DNA of 64,000 nt from Streptomyces ortus (GCF_026341275.1 NZ_JAIFZO010000002.1:4928118-4992117); one strand, 5' to 3'; numbered from the stretch's first letter, positions 49,594 through 59,359 are shown. The notes: generated by a model from the sequence alone, not told the origin. A program made the numbers and translations.

Positions 49594-51165
49594 ATGTCCT
49601 TTCCTCTGCTGACAGCGACGGCGGCCCTCCCGGCGATCGGGGCGATCGCCACGGCCGCCGTGCCGGCCGCCCGCCGCACCGCCGCCAAATGGCTGGCGCT
49701 GCTCGTCTCGCTCGCCACCCTGGCCCTCGCCGTCGTCGTCCTGGTCCGCTTCGACCCCGACGGCGACCGCTACCAGCTCACCGAATCCCACTCCTGGATC
49801 AAGGACTTCGGGGTCCGGTACGAGCTGGGCGTGGACGGCATCGCGGTGGCGCTGATCGCGCTGACCGCCCTGCTCATCCCCTTCGTGATCCTCGCGGGCT
49901 GGCACGACGCCGACCCGCTGGAGACGCACAGCAGCCGGTGGCGGCCGACCCAGGGCTTCTTCGCCCTGATCCTCGGCGTCGAGGCGATGGTGATCATCTC
50001 CTTCGAGGCCACCGACGTCTTCCTCTTCTACATCTTCTTCGAAGCCATGCTCATCCCGATGTACTTCCTCATCGGCGGCTTCGGGGACCGGGCCCACGCG
50101 GGCTCGGACGAACACGCGGCGGCCCAGCGTTCGTACGCCGCCGTGAAGTTCCTCCTCTACAACCTGGCCGGCGGCCTGATCATGCTCGCCGCGGTGATCG
50201 GCCTCTACGTGGTCGCGGGGAACTTCTCGCTCCAGGAGATCGCCGAGGCCCGCGCCAACGGCTCGCTGGACATGGCGACCAACACCGAGCGCTGGCTGTT
50301 CCTGGGCTTCTTCTTCGCCTTCGCGGTGAAGGCGCCCCTGTGGCCGCTGCACACCTGGCTGCCCAACGCCATGGGGGAGTCCACCGCCCCGGTCGCCGTG
50401 CTGATCACCGCGGTGGTCGACAAGGTCGGCACCTTCGCGATGCTCCGCTTCTGCCTCCAGCTCTTCCCGGAGGCCTCGAAGTGGGCGACGCCCGCGATCC
50501 TCGTCCTCGCCCTGATCAGCATCATCTACGGGGCGCTGCTCGCGGTCGGCCAGCGGGACATCAAGCGTCTGGTGGCGTACGCGTCGATCTCCCACTTCGG
50601 GTTCATCATCATGGGCATCTTCGCGATGACCAGCCAGGGACAGTCGGGCGCGACGCTCTACATGGTCAACCACGGGATCTCGACCGCCGCGCTGATGCTG
50701 GTGGCCGGCTTCCTGATCACCCGGCGCGGCTCGCGTCTGATCGCCGACTACGGAGGGGTGCAGAAAGTCGCCCCGGTGCTCGCGGGCACCTTCCTGATCG
50801 GCAGCCTGGCGACGCTGTCGCTGCCGGGACTCGCGCCGTTCGTGAGTGAGTTCCTGGTCCTGATCGGTACGTTCGCGCGCTACCCGGTGATCGGGATCAT
50901 CGCCACCTTCGGCATCGTCCTCGCCGCGCTCTACACACTCGTCCTCTACCAGCGGACGATGACCGGCCCGGTGAAGCCCGAGGTGTCGGCGATGCCCGAC
51001 CTCAAGGTGCGGGAGCTGGTGGTGGTCGCCCCGCTGATCGCCCTGCTGATCTTCCTCGGCGTCTACCCGAAGCCCCTCACCGACATCGTCAACCCGGCGG
51101 TCAAGCAGACCATGTCCGACGTACACAAGAAGGACCCCAAGCCCGAGGTGGAGGCCGCCAAGTGA
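49594..51165 (+). CDS. nuoM: NADH-quinone oxidoreductase subunit M (antiporter-like)
   Basis: A 523-residue antiporter-like subunit with 14 helices. Contains FYIFFEAMLIPMYFLIGGFG (conserved Glu), KAPLWPLHTWLPNAMGESTA and KRLVAYASISHFGFIIMGIF. ATG 5 bp after the nuoL stop. The C-terminal tail is Lys/Glu-rich. Overlaps nuoN by GTGA. Confidence 0.94.
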   Translation: MSFPLLTATAALPAIGAIATAAVPAARRTAAKWLALLVSLATLALAVVVLVRFDPDGDRYQLTESHSWIKDFGVRYELGVDGIAVALIALTALLIPFVILAGWHDADPLETHSSRWRPTQGFFALILGVEAMVIISFEATDVFLFYIFFEAMLIPMYFLIGGFGDRAHAGSDEHAAAQRSYAAVKFLLYNLAGGLIMLAAVIGLYVVAGNFSLQEIAEARANGSLDMATNTERWLFLGFFFAFAVKAPLWPLHTWLPNAMGESTAPVAVLITAVVDKVGTFAMLRFCLQLFPEASKWATPAILVLALISIIYGALLAVGQRDIKRLVAYASISHFGFIIMGIFAMTSQGQSGATLYMVNHGISTAALMLVAGFLITRRGSRLIADYGGVQKVAPVLAGTFLIGSLATLSLPGLAPFVSEFLVLIGTFARYPVIGIIATFGIVLAALYTLVLYQRTMTGPVKPEVSAMPDLKVRELVVVAPLIALLIFLGVYPKPLTDIVNPAVKQTMSDVHKKDPKPEVEAAK

Positions 51166-52811
51166 GCGCTACAGCCGTCCACAGCCTGTGGACAACGGCG
51201 GCCGATCCGATCCAGAAGATCGACGCGCCGAACATCGAGTACGGGCAGTTGTCGCCCACCCTGATCGTCATCGGAGCGGCGGTCGTCGGGATCCTGGTCG
51301 AGGCCTTCGTGCCGCGCCGCTCCCGCTACTACGTCCAGGTGTTCGTGTCCGTCGTCGCCCTCGCCGCCGCTTTCGCCGCGGTCGTCGGGCTCGCGGCGGG
51401 CGGCTACGGCACCACGAAGGCCGGGATCGCCGCGATGGGTGCCGTCGCGGTCGACGGACCCGCGCTCTTCCTGCAGGGCGTCATCCTGCTGGCCGGCGTA
51501 CTGGGCGTGTTCACGTTCGCCGAACGGCGCCTCGATCCCGTGGCGCACGGCAACCGCGTCGACTCGTTCGCCGCGCAGGCCGCCTCCGTACCGGGCAGCG
51601 ACAGCGAGAAGTCCGCGGTCAAGGCGGGATTCACCACCACCGAGGTGTTCCCGCTGCTGCTCTTCGCCATCGGCGGCATGCTCGTCTTCCCGGCGGCGAA
51701 CGACCTGCTGACCCTCTTCATCGCGCTGGAGGTCTTCTCGCTGCCGCTGTACCTGCTGTGCGCCGTGGCCCGCCGCAAGCGGATCATGTCGCAGGAGGCC
51801 GCGGTCAAGTACTTCCTGCTGGGTGCCTTCGCCTCCGCGTTCACCCTCTTCGGCATCGCCCTGCTCTACGGCTACGCCGGCTCCGTGTCGTACGCGACGA
51901 TCTCCCAGGTCGTCGACGGCACGGTCGAGACGGTGAACCCGGCCCTCGCCGACACCATGGGCAACGACGCGCTGCTGCTCATCGGCGCCGCGATGGTCGT
52001 CATGGGCCTGCTGTTCAAGGTCGGCGCGGTGCCGTTCCACATGTGGACCCCGGACGTCTACCAGGGTGCGCCGACCCCGGTGACCGGCTTCATGGCCGCC
52101 GCGACCAAGGTGGCCGCCTTCGGCGCCCTGCTGCGGCTCCTGTACGTCGTCCTGCCGGGCCTGCGCTGGGACTGGCGGCCGGTGATGATGGGCGTCGCCG
52201 TCGTCACCATGCTGGGCGGCGCGATCGTCGCGATCACCCAGACCGACATCAAGCGGCTCCTCGCGTACTCGTCCATCGCGCACGCGGGGTTCATCCTCGC
52301 GGGTGTCATCGCGATGACACCCGACGGTGTGTCGTCGGTGCTCTTCTACCTGGGCGCCTACTCGTTCGTGACGATCGGCGCGTTCGCGGTCGTCACCCTC
52401 GTCCGGGACGCGGGCGGCGAGGCCACGCACCTGTCCAAGTGGGCCGGCCTCGGACGCAGGTCACCGCTGGTGGCGGCCGTGTTCGCGGTCTATCTGCTGG
52501 CCTTCGCGGGCATCCCGCTGACCTCCGGCTTCGCGGGCAAGTTCGCCGTGTTCAAGGCGGCGGCCGAGGGCGGCGCGGGCGCGCTGGTCGTGGTCGGTGT
52601 GATCTCGTCGGCCATCGCGGCGTTCTTCTACATCCGCGTGATCGTGCTGATGTTCTTCAGCGAGCCGCGTCCGGAGGGACCCACGGTCGCCGTGCCGTCG
52701 CCCCTGACGATGACGGCCATCGCGGTCGGCGTGGCGGTCACGCTGGTGCTCGGTGTGGCGCCGCAGTACTTCCTGGATCTGGCGGGACAGGCGGGCGTCT
52801 TCGTCCGCTGA
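51162..52811 (+). CDS. nuoN: NADH-quinone oxidoreductase subunit N (antiporter-like)
   Basis: A 549-residue antiporter-like subunit with 14 helices. Motifs: LLTLFIALEVFSLPLYLLCA (Glu), EAAVKYFLLGAFASAF (Lys), GAVPFHMWTPDVYQGAPTPV and KRLLAYSSIAHAGFILAGVI. GTG start overlapping nuoM. It closes the 14-gene operon; a strong hairpin follows 12 bp after its stop. Confidence 0.94.
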   Translation: MSATAVHSLWTTAADPIQKIDAPNIEYGQLSPTLIVIGAAVVGILVEAFVPRRSRYYVQVFVSVVALAAAFAAVVGLAAGGYGTTKAGIAAMGAVAVDGPALFLQGVILLAGVLGVFTFAERRLDPVAHGNRVDSFAAQAASVPGSDSEKSAVKAGFTTTEVFPLLLFAIGGMLVFPAANDLLTLFIALEVFSLPLYLLCAVARRKRIMSQEAAVKYFLLGAFASAFTLFGIALLYGYAGSVSYATISQVVDGTVETVNPALADTMGNDALLLIGAAMVVMGLLFKVGAVPFHMWTPDVYQGAPTPVTGFMAAATKVAAFGALLRLLYVVLPGLRWDWRPVMMGVAVVTMLGGAIVAITQTDIKRLLAYSSIAHAGFILAGVIAMTPDGVSSVLFYLGAYSFVTIGAFAVVTLVRDAGGEATHLSKWAGLGRRSPLVAAVFAVYLLAFAGIPLTSGFAGKFAVFKAAAEGGAGALVVVGVISSAIAAFFYIRVIVLMFFSEPRPEGPTVAVPSPLTMTAIAVGVAVTLVLGVAPQYFLDLAGQAGVFVR

Positions 52812-52822
52812 GGTCTCCCGGT

Positions 52823-52860
52823 CCGTGAGCCCCGGTTCCGCCTGGAACCGGGGCTCACGG
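52823..52860 (+). terminator. nuo operon terminator
   Basis: CCGTGAGCCCCGGTTCC, loop GCCT, GGAACCGGGGCTCACGG: a perfect 17-bp stem 12 bp after the nuoN stop. There is no T tract, as usual for Streptomyces terminators. It separates nuo from recQ. Confidence 0.85.
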
Positions 52861-52993
52861 CGTTCTCCGGGCGCGCTGCGGCAGGCACGCCGCGCAGATA
52901 CTCCGTAGCAGCCTGTGGATAACTCCGATGCTGTCGGTGCGGACCCCTATCGTGGACGCAGTGGTCGAGGCGCGACGTACGGGGGACGGGACG

Positions 52994-55027
52994 ATGGGCG
53001 GGACGGGTGTGATGACAGAGGTGGCGGAGAGCGAAGTGCTCGCAACGCTCCACCGGGTCTTCGGTTACGAGGCCTTCCGAGGCGAGCAGGAAGCCGTCAT
53101 CGAGCATGTGGTGAGCGGCGGGGACGCGGTCGTCCTCATGCCCACGGGCGGCGGAAAGTCGCTCTGCTACCAGATTCCGGCCCTGGTCAGACCCGGCACG
53201 GGAGTGGTGGTCTCCCCGCTCATCGCGCTGATGCAGGACCAGGTGGACGCGCTGCGCGCGCTCGGCGTGCGCGCCGGGTTCATGAACTCCACGCAGGACT
53301 TCGACCAGCGGCGCACGGTCGAGGCCGAGTTCCTCGCGGGCGAGCTCGACCTGATCTACCTCGCGCCGGAGCGGCTGCGCCTGGAGTCCACGCTCGACCT
53401 CCTCAAGCGCGGGAACATCTCCGTCTTCGCCATCGACGAGGCGCACTGCGTGTCCCAGTGGGGCCACGACTTCCGCCCCGACTACCTCTCGCTCTCGCTG
53501 CTGGGCGAGCGCTGGCCGGACGTCCCGCGCATCGCGCTGACCGCGACGGCCACGCACGCGACGCACACGGAGATCACCCAGCGCCTGGGCATGCCGGACG
53601 CCCGCCACTTCGTGGCGAGCTTCGACCGGCCCAACATCCAGTACCGGATCGTGCCGAAGGCCGACCCCAAGAAGCAGCTGCTGGCCTTCCTCAAGGAGGA
53701 GCACGCGGGCGACGCGGGCATCGTCTACTGCCTCTCGCGCAACTCCGTCGAGAGGACGGCCGAGTTCCTCGCCCGCAACGGCATCCCGGCGGTGCCGTAC
53801 CACGCGGGTCTCGACGCGGGCACGCGCGCCGACCACCAGTCGCGGTTCCTGCGCGAGGACGGCCTGGTGGTGTGCGCGACGATCGCCTTCGGCATGGGCA
53901 TCGACAAGCCGGACGTCCGGTTCGTCGCCCACCTGGACCTGCCCAAGTCCGTCGAGGGCTACTACCAGGAGACGGGCCGCGCCGGCCGTGACGGACTGCC
54001 GTCCACGGCCTGGATGGCCTACGGCCTGAACGACGTCATACAACAGCGCAAGATGATCCAGTCGAGCGAGGGCGACGAGGCGTTCCGCCGCCGCGCGGCC
54101 TCGCACCTCGAAGCGATGCTCGCGCTGTGCGAGACCGCCCGGTGCCGGCGCGGCCAGCTGCTCGCCTACTTCGGCCAGGACGACGTGGCCGAGGCGTGCG
54201 GGAACTGCGACACCTGTCTGGTGCCGCCCGAGACCTGGGACGGCACGGTCGCGGCCCAGAAGGTGCTGTCCACCGTGGTGCGGCTGCAGCGCGAGCGGGG
54301 GCAGAAGTTCGGGGCGATCCAGATCGTCGACATCCTGCTCGGGCGCAAGACGGCCAAGGTCATCCAGTTCGACCACGACCAGCTGTCCGTGTTCGGCATC
54401 GGCGAGGAGCTGGACGAGGGCGCCTGGCGCGGTGTCGTCCGGCAGATGCTGGCCCAGGGCCTCCTCGCGGTCGAGGGCGCGTACGGGACGCTGGTCCTGA
54501 CCGAGGCGAGCGGGACGGTGCTGCGGCGCGAGCGCGAGGTGCCGATGCGCAAGGAGCAGCCGAAGCCGGCGACGTCCCGCGGCTCGTCGAACTCGTCGGG
54601 CTCCTCCGGTTCCGGCCGGGCCGAACGCAAGGCGAAAGCGGCGGCAGCGGCGGCCGAGATGCCCGCCGAACTGCAGCCCGCCTTCGAGGCCCTGCGCACC
54701 TGGCGCGCGGGCCAGGCCAAGGAACAGGGAGTCCCGGCGTACGTCATCTTCCACGACGCGACCCTGCGGGAGATCGCCGCGCTGTGGCCCACCTCCGTCC
54801 CGGAGCTGGGCGGCATCAGCGGCATCGGCGAGAAGAAGCTGGCGACGTACGGGGAGGGCGTGGTCGGGGTGCTTGCTTCCCTGGAGCGGCCCACCGTGGA
54901 GCCGAAGGGCCCCGGGAGCGACGCCGGGGCGGCGCCCGCACCGGAGCCGCGGCGCCGGAGCTCCGGCGACCCCGACCTGCACTGGCCGGAGATGGAGCCG
55001 GAGCCGGAACCGGAGGAGTGGATGTAG
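52994..55027 (+). CDS. recQ: ATP-dependent DNA helicase RecQ
   Basis: A 677-residue superfamily 2 helicase from ATG 52994 (GGGGGA 7 nt upstream; an ATG at 52928 is open but lacks a site). Helicase motifs in order: FRGEQEAVIEHV (motif 0), MPTGGGKSLCYQ (I, residues 49-60), DEAH (148-151), LTATAT (III), ATIAFGMGIDKPDVRF (V) and QETGRAGRDG (VI). The zinc domain is CETARCRRGQLLAYFG...CGNCDTC. After the RQC winged helix and a Ser/Gly linker comes an HRDC domain (about 555-630). Unwinds recombination and stalled-fork intermediates. Confidence 0.93.
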   Translation: MGGTGVMTEVAESEVLATLHRVFGYEAFRGEQEAVIEHVVSGGDAVVLMPTGGGKSLCYQIPALVRPGTGVVVSPLIALMQDQVDALRALGVRAGFMNSTQDFDQRRTVEAEFLAGELDLIYLAPERLRLESTLDLLKRGNISVFAIDEAHCVSQWGHDFRPDYLSLSLLGERWPDVPRIALTATATHATHTEITQRLGMPDARHFVASFDRPNIQYRIVPKADPKKQLLAFLKEEHAGDAGIVYCLSRNSVERTAEFLARNGIPAVPYHAGLDAGTRADHQSRFLREDGLVVCATIAFGMGIDKPDVRFVAHLDLPKSVEGYYQETGRAGRDGLPSTAWMAYGLNDVIQQRKMIQSSEGDEAFRRRAASHLEAMLALCETARCRRGQLLAYFGQDDVAEACGNCDTCLVPPETWDGTVAAQKVLSTVVRLQRERGQKFGAIQIVDILLGRKTAKVIQFDHDQLSVFGIGEELDEGAWRGVVRQMLAQGLLAVEGAYGTLVLTEASGTVLRREREVPMRKEQPKPATSRGSSNSSGSSGSGRAERKAKAAAAAAEMPAELQPAFEALRTWRAGQAKEQGVPAYVIFHDATLREIAALWPTSVPELGGISGIGEKKLATYGEGVVGVLASLERPTVEPKGPGSDAGAAPAPEPRRRSSGDPDLHWPEMEPEPEPEEWM

Positions 55028-55028
55028 G

Positions 55029-55049
55029 GGGCGTCCCTGAAGGACGCCC
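55029..55049. terminator. Hairpin after recQ
   Basis: GGGCGTCC, loop CTGAA, GGACGCCC: an 8-bp stem one base after the recQ stop, between convergent genes. Good position for termination of recQ. Confidence 0.65.
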
Positions 55050-55071
55050 TGGCGGGAGGGACTGACCGGGA

Positions 55072-55110
55072 GGGCCCGGTCGGCAGGGGCCCGGTCGGGA
55101 GAGGCCCGGT
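55072..55110 (+). repeat. 15-bp tandem repeat between recQ and fumarylacetoacetase gene
   Basis: GGGCCCGGTCGGCAG, GGGCCCGGTCGGGAG and a partial third unit AGGCCCGGT run up to the stop codon of the fumarylacetoacetase gene. Simple tandem expansion; no function evident. Confidence 0.55.
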
Positions 55111-56384
55111 TACGCGCCCGGCGTGATGCGGCCGGTCACCTCGCCGAGGCCCACCCGCGTCCCGTGCGGCCCCGGCGCCCACGCCGTCAGCGTCACGACA
55201 TCGCCGTCCTCCAGGAACGTCCGCTTGCCGGAAGGGAGTTCAAGGGCGTCCCGGCCGTTCCAGGTCAGCTCCAGGAGCGAGCCCAGCTCCCCGCGGGAGG
55301 CCCCGCTCACGGTCCCCGAGCCGTACAGGTCACCCGTGCGCAGCGAGGCCCCGTTCACGGTCATGTGGGCGAGCTGCTGGGCGGCCGTCCAGTACATCGT
55401 GGAGAACGGCGGCTCGGACACCACGTGCCCGTTGACGGCGACGGAGATGCGCAGGTCGTAGCCGCCCGGGTCCTGGGCGGCGTCCTCGGAGGTGTCGTCC
55501 AGATAGGGGAGCAGGGGGTGGGTGCGCCCGGGGGGCGCGACCCGGGCGTCCTCCAGCGCGTCGAGCGGCGTGATCCAGGCCGACACGGAGGTGGCGAAGG
55601 ACTTGCCGAGGAAGGGGCCGAGGGGGACGTACTCCCAGGCCTGGAGGTCGCGTGCGGACCAGTCGTTGAGGAGGCAGAGCCCGAAGACGTGGTCGCGGAA
55701 GTCGCCGAGCGGCACCGGCGTGCCCATCGGGGAGGGCGTGCCGACGACGAAGCCGACCTCCGCCTCGATGTCCAGCCGGACGGACGGGCCGAAGACCGGC
55801 GCCGGGTCCGCCGGGGCCTTGCGCTGGCCCGAGGGGCGGACGACGTCGGTCCCGGAGACCACCACCGTGCCCGACCGGCCGTGGTACCCGATGGGCAGGT
55901 GCTTCCAGTTGGGGGTGAGGGAGTCCTCGGCGTCGGGCCGGAAGATCTGGCCGACGTTACGGGCGTGGTTCTCGGAGGCGTAGAAGTCGACGTAGTCGGC
56001 GACCTCGAAGGGGAGGTGCAGGGTCACGTCGGAGAGCGGGTGCATCAGGGGCGCGACGGTCTCGCGGTGGGCGGGCACCGTCACCCACGCGGTCAGCGCC
56101 CGCCGGACGTCCGACCACGCCGTGCGGCCGGCCGCGAGCAGCGGGTTCAGCGTGGGGCGGGCGAGCAGGGCGGCGTAGGGGGAGCCCAGTTCCACCGCGG
56201 CGGCCCCCGCGTCCAGGACGTGGTTGCCGAGCCGGACGCCCACACTGCGGCGACCGGCGCCGTCCGCGGGACCGCCCGAGGAACTGCCCGAGGAGCCGTC
56301 CGGAGAGCTGTTCAGGGAGAACACGCCGTACGGAAGATTGTGCGGACCGAAGGGATCGCCCTCGGGGACATCGAAGGGGGGCAT
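55110..56384 (-). CDS. Fumarylacetoacetase
   Basis: A 424-residue FAH-family hydrolase, last enzyme of tyrosine/homogentisate breakdown (fumarylacetoacetate to fumarate and acetoacetate). The SH3-like N-terminal domain (DPFGPHNLPYGVFSL; HVLDAGAAAVELGS) precedes the FAH fold: DYVDFYASENHARNVGQIFR, PIGYHGRSGTVVVSG, LDIEAEVGFVVG (metal-binding Glu residues), LLNDWSARDLQAWEYVPLGP and KSFATSVSAWI. A Ser/Gly-rich loop (SSPDGSSGSSSGGPADG) is inserted near the N-terminus. No other tyrosine-catabolic gene is nearby. Confidence 0.9.
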   Translation of the reverse strand: MPPFDVPEGDPFGPHNLPYGVFSLNSSPDGSSGSSSGGPADGAGRRSVGVRLGNHVLDAGAAAVELGSPYAALLARPTLNPLLAAGRTAWSDVRRALTAWVTVPAHRETVAPLMHPLSDVTLHLPFEVADYVDFYASENHARNVGQIFRPDAEDSLTPNWKHLPIGYHGRSGTVVVSGTDVVRPSGQRKAPADPAPVFGPSVRLDIEAEVGFVVGTPSPMGTPVPLGDFRDHVFGLCLLNDWSARDLQAWEYVPLGPFLGKSFATSVSAWITPLDALEDARVAPPGRTHPLLPYLDDTSEDAAQDPGGYDLRISVAVNGHVVSEPPFSTMYWTAAQQLAHMTVNGASLRTGDLYGSGTVSGASRGELGSLLELTWNGRDALELPSGKRTFLEDGDVVTLTAWAPGPHGTRVGLGEVTGRITPGA

Positions 56385-56579
56385 GGGGTGCTGCCTCGCT
56401 TTCCGTGTGGGTGGAACACACGTTACGGGGAGGCGCTGCCCGGGGGCAGTGTCTAAAGAGTTCGCAATGTCCGATTAGGGGTGGGGTCGGAGTGGTTCAT
56501 TCCGGCTTAGCTTCCTTCAGGGGGGGCACGGACGGGGTGGGTCCGCGTCCAGGGATGTGTGGGACACGTGGGGGGACCC

Positions 56580-57842
56580 GTGGCCAGAAGCACTGCCAGC
56601 GTGCCGTTGTACCTGGACCGGGAAGTGCCCGGCCTGATCGTGAAGTTCGGCGCCTATCCGCTGCATCACGGCGGTGTGGGCGCGATCCGCAGCCTGGGGC
56701 GGCTGGGGGTGCCGATGTACGCCATCACCGAGGACAAGTACACGCCTGCCGCGGTCTCGCGCCATCTGCGGCACGCGTTCGTCTGGCCGACCACGGGGAC
56801 GGAGCGGGCGGAGCGGCTCGTCGAGGGGCTGCTGCGCGTCGGACGGAGGATCGGCCGCCCCGCGGTCCTCATCCCGACCGACGAGGAGGCCGCGGTCCTG
56901 ATCGCCGAGCACCAGGCCGAGCTCACGGGACGTTTCCTGTTCCCCGCGGTGCGGGCCGGGCTGCCCCGGCGCCTGGCCAGCAAGCAGGGGCTGCACGAAC
57001 TGTGCAGGGAGCACGGCGTACCCAGCCCGGAGGCCGCCTTCCCGGAAACGTACGGGGAGATCGAGGACTTCGCGGCGAAGGCGAGATTCCCGCTCGTGGC
57101 CAAGAACCGTGAGGCGTTCGTGCGCCGTGCGCGGCCGGCCGTGCGCGGGACGACCCGCATCGCCACCCAGGAGGGCCTGTTACGGCTCGCCCGCGACTGG
57201 GGCGAGCGGCCCGGCGTGATCCTTCAGGAGTATCTGCCCCGGGAGGACGCCGAGGACTGGATCGTGCACGCCTACTTCGACGCGGACTCGGTACCGCTCG
57301 CGATGTTCACCGGCGTCAAGGTCCGCTCCTGGCCCCCGCACGCGGGCATGACGGCGAACGCGTACGTCGTCGACAACCCCGAACTGGCGGATCTGGCCGC
57401 GCGGTTCATCAAGGAGATCGGCTTCAGCGGCGTCATCGACCTCGACCTGCGCTTCGACCGCCGCGACGGCCGGTACAAACTGCTCGACTTCAATCCGCGG
57501 ATGGGCGCCCAGTTCCGGCTCTTCGAGAACGAGGCGGGGATCGACGTCGTCCGTGCCATGCATCTGCATCTGACCGGCCGGGCCGTTCCGGAGGGGGAAC
57601 AGCTCGCCGGCCGGCGCTACATCGTGGAGAACATCGACCTGCCGGCCCTGCTCGCGTACCGCCGCAGCGGCTACACCACACCCCACGCTCCCGACCGTGC
57701 GAGCGGTACGGAGCTGGCGTGGCTGGCGGCGGACGACCTGCGGCCGTTCTTCACGATGCTGGCGCGCTTCGTGCGGCCCGGCGCGAAGCACCTGTACCAG
57801 ATGTGGCGGGACGGCCGCCGCGGCAGGGCGTGCGCGGGGTGA
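56580..57842 (+). CDS. ATP-grasp carboxylate-amine ligase-like protein
   Basis: A 420-residue protein from GTG 56580 (GGGGGGA close upstream). N-terminal pre-ATP-grasp Rossmann-like part (LIVKFGAYPLHHGGVGAIRS; RLGVPMYAITEDKYTPAAVS), then the ATP-grasp core with PLVAKNREAFVRRA, VILQEYLPREDAEDWIVHAY, and metal-binding GVIDLDLRFDRRDGRYKLLD plus FNPRMGAQFRLF. It resembles D-aspartate ligase-like ATP-grasp enzymes that activate a carboxylate and join it to an amine. The substrate is unknown. It is followed 42 bp later by a flavoprotein gene, probably in one operon. Confidence 0.8.
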   Translation: MARSTASVPLYLDREVPGLIVKFGAYPLHHGGVGAIRSLGRLGVPMYAITEDKYTPAAVSRHLRHAFVWPTTGTERAERLVEGLLRVGRRIGRPAVLIPTDEEAAVLIAEHQAELTGRFLFPAVRAGLPRRLASKQGLHELCREHGVPSPEAAFPETYGEIEDFAAKARFPLVAKNREAFVRRARPAVRGTTRIATQEGLLRLARDWGERPGVILQEYLPREDAEDWIVHAYFDADSVPLAMFTGVKVRSWPPHAGMTANAYVVDNPELADLAARFIKEIGFSGVIDLDLRFDRRDGRYKLLDFNPRMGAQFRLFENEAGIDVVRAMHLHLTGRAVPEGEQLAGRRYIVENIDLPALLAYRRSGYTTPHAPDRASGTELAWLAADDLRPFFTMLARFVRPGAKHLYQMWRDGRRGRACAG

Positions 57843-57884
57843 CCACCAAATGACGAAGTGCATTTCTGGGGAGGGGACTTCGTG

Positions 57885-59147
57885 ATGGATCCGGTGGCAG
57901 TGATCGGTGCCGGACCTTTCGGCCTGTCCACCGCCGCGCATCTGAGAGCGCGCGGCATTCCGGTACGGGTGTTCGGTGAACCGATGGTGAGCTGGCGGGC
58001 CAACATGCCCGAGGGGATGCTCCTCAAATCGACCCCGGCCGCCTCGAACATCGACGCCCCGCAGCCGGGGCACGGCCTCGTCGACTACTGCGACGCGGCT
58101 GGCGTGCCCCGTCTCGTCACGGACGAGGACATCATCCCGGTCGAGACGTTCGTCGCGTACGGGGAGTGGTTCCAGCAGCGGCTCGTACCGGACCTGGAGC
58201 GGGTGCGCGTCGTCTCGGTCGACCGCCGGGCCGACCCGGGGCAGGACCGGCGCGGACGGCGGCGCGTCACCCGGGGCGGGTCCGGGAACGGCCCGGGAGG
58301 CTTCGAACTCAAGCTGGACTCGGGGGAGGTGTTCGCCGCGCGGGCGGTCGTCGTCGCGACCGGCCTGTCCGGACTCGCGCACCTGCCCCGCGAGCTGGCC
58401 GAGGCCGCGCCCGACGGACCGACGCCCACCGGACCCGTCTCGCACAGCTCGCAACTGCACGACCTGACCCGGTTCGCCGGTAAGGAACTCATCGTCGTCG
58501 GCGCGGGCCAGTCCGCCCTGGAGACGGCGGCGCTCGCCGCCGAGACGGGCGCACAGGTGCGCGTGGTGGCGCGCGGAAAGGGGTCTGTCGACTTCGGCGC
58601 GCCCCCGTGGCAGCAGCCCCTGCTGCGCCCCGAGTCACCCTTCGGCCGGGCCTGGTCGTTGTGGGCCCTCACCTACTACCCCCACCCGTACCGTCATCTG
58701 CCGCCGCCACTCCGCCACTACCTCGTCCGCAGGGTCCTCGGCCCGCTCGGCGCGTGGTGGTTGCGCGACCGGTTCGAGGGAAAAGTGCGGGTGAGCGAGG
58801 TGGCGCGGATCCTGCGTGCCTCGGGGGAGTCGGCCGGGGGGCCGGCCCTCACCGTGCGGACTCTCGCAGGCCGCGTCGAGGAACTGTCCGCCGACCACAT
58901 CGTCGCCGCCACCGGCTACCGCGTCGACCTCGCCGCGATGGACTTCCTCGGCAGTGAGCTGCGGACACGGCTGGCCGTGAGCCGGGGAACACCGAGGCTG
59001 GGCGCCGGTTTCAGCTCCTCCGTGCCTGGGCTGTACTTCACGGGGCTGCCCGCGGCGGCCTCGTACGGCCCGGTGATGCGGTTCGTGTGCGGGACGGAGT
59101 TCGCCTCGCCGCGGCTGGTCCGGCATCTGGCGGCACGGCACCGCTGA
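57885..59147 (+). CDS. FAD/NAD(P)-binding flavoprotein monooxygenase-like
   Basis: A 420-residue protein. ATG 57885 lies 8 nt after GAGGGG; a GTG one codon earlier is possible. FAD motif DPVAVIGAGPFGLSTAAHLR, then LKSTPAASNIDAPQPGHGLV, the NAD(P)-binding motif KELIVVGAGQSALETAALAA and C-terminal DHIVAATGYRVD. This fits class B flavin monooxygenases or N-hydroxylases of lysine/ornithine type. With the ATP-grasp partner it suggests a small two-step pathway modifying an amine or carboxylate; inference only. Confidence 0.75.
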   Translation: MDPVAVIGAGPFGLSTAAHLRARGIPVRVFGEPMVSWRANMPEGMLLKSTPAASNIDAPQPGHGLVDYCDAAGVPRLVTDEDIIPVETFVAYGEWFQQRLVPDLERVRVVSVDRRADPGQDRRGRRRVTRGGSGNGPGGFELKLDSGEVFAARAVVVATGLSGLAHLPRELAEAAPDGPTPTGPVSHSSQLHDLTRFAGKELIVVGAGQSALETAALAAETGAQVRVVARGKGSVDFGAPPWQQPLLRPESPFGRAWSLWALTYYPHPYRHLPPPLRHYLVRRVLGPLGAWWLRDRFEGKVRVSEVARILRASGESAGGPALTVRTLAGRVEELSADHIVAATGYRVDLAAMDFLGSELRTRLAVSRGTPRLGAGFSSSVPGLYFTGLPAAASYGPVMRFVCGTEFASPRLVRHLAARHR

Positions 59148-59353
59148 GGTCGGGGCGCGAGCGCGCTCGGCGGGAGCGCGCGGGCGCACGCGGGCGGTCG
59201 GGAAAGGGGCGCGCATCGGGTCGGCGGAGTGGCCGATTTGTCATGGGATCGGCCTGAACGCCAGGGGTCTGCCGGGGCCCGTGGCGACGCGTGGGGTGGT
59301 CGGGGTGCCGGACGACGTCCGGTTCCCGTCGAGTCGCTGGGGGATTCGATCCG

Positions 59354-59359
59354 TATTCT
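59354..59359 (+). promoter_or_regulatory. -10 hexamer of the HAD phosphatase gene (leaderless)
   Basis: TATTCT followed by six bases and the ATG at 59366, the same spacing as at 25335-25347. No ribosome site is present, so a leaderless transcript is likely. Confidence 0.45.

Noticed and set aside
51184..52922. Single DnaA-box-like words (TGTGGACAA at 51189-51197 region and TGTGGATAA near 52915)
   Set aside because: Isolated 9-mers, one inside nuoN and one before recQ. An origin would have a dense cluster next to dnaA/dnaN.
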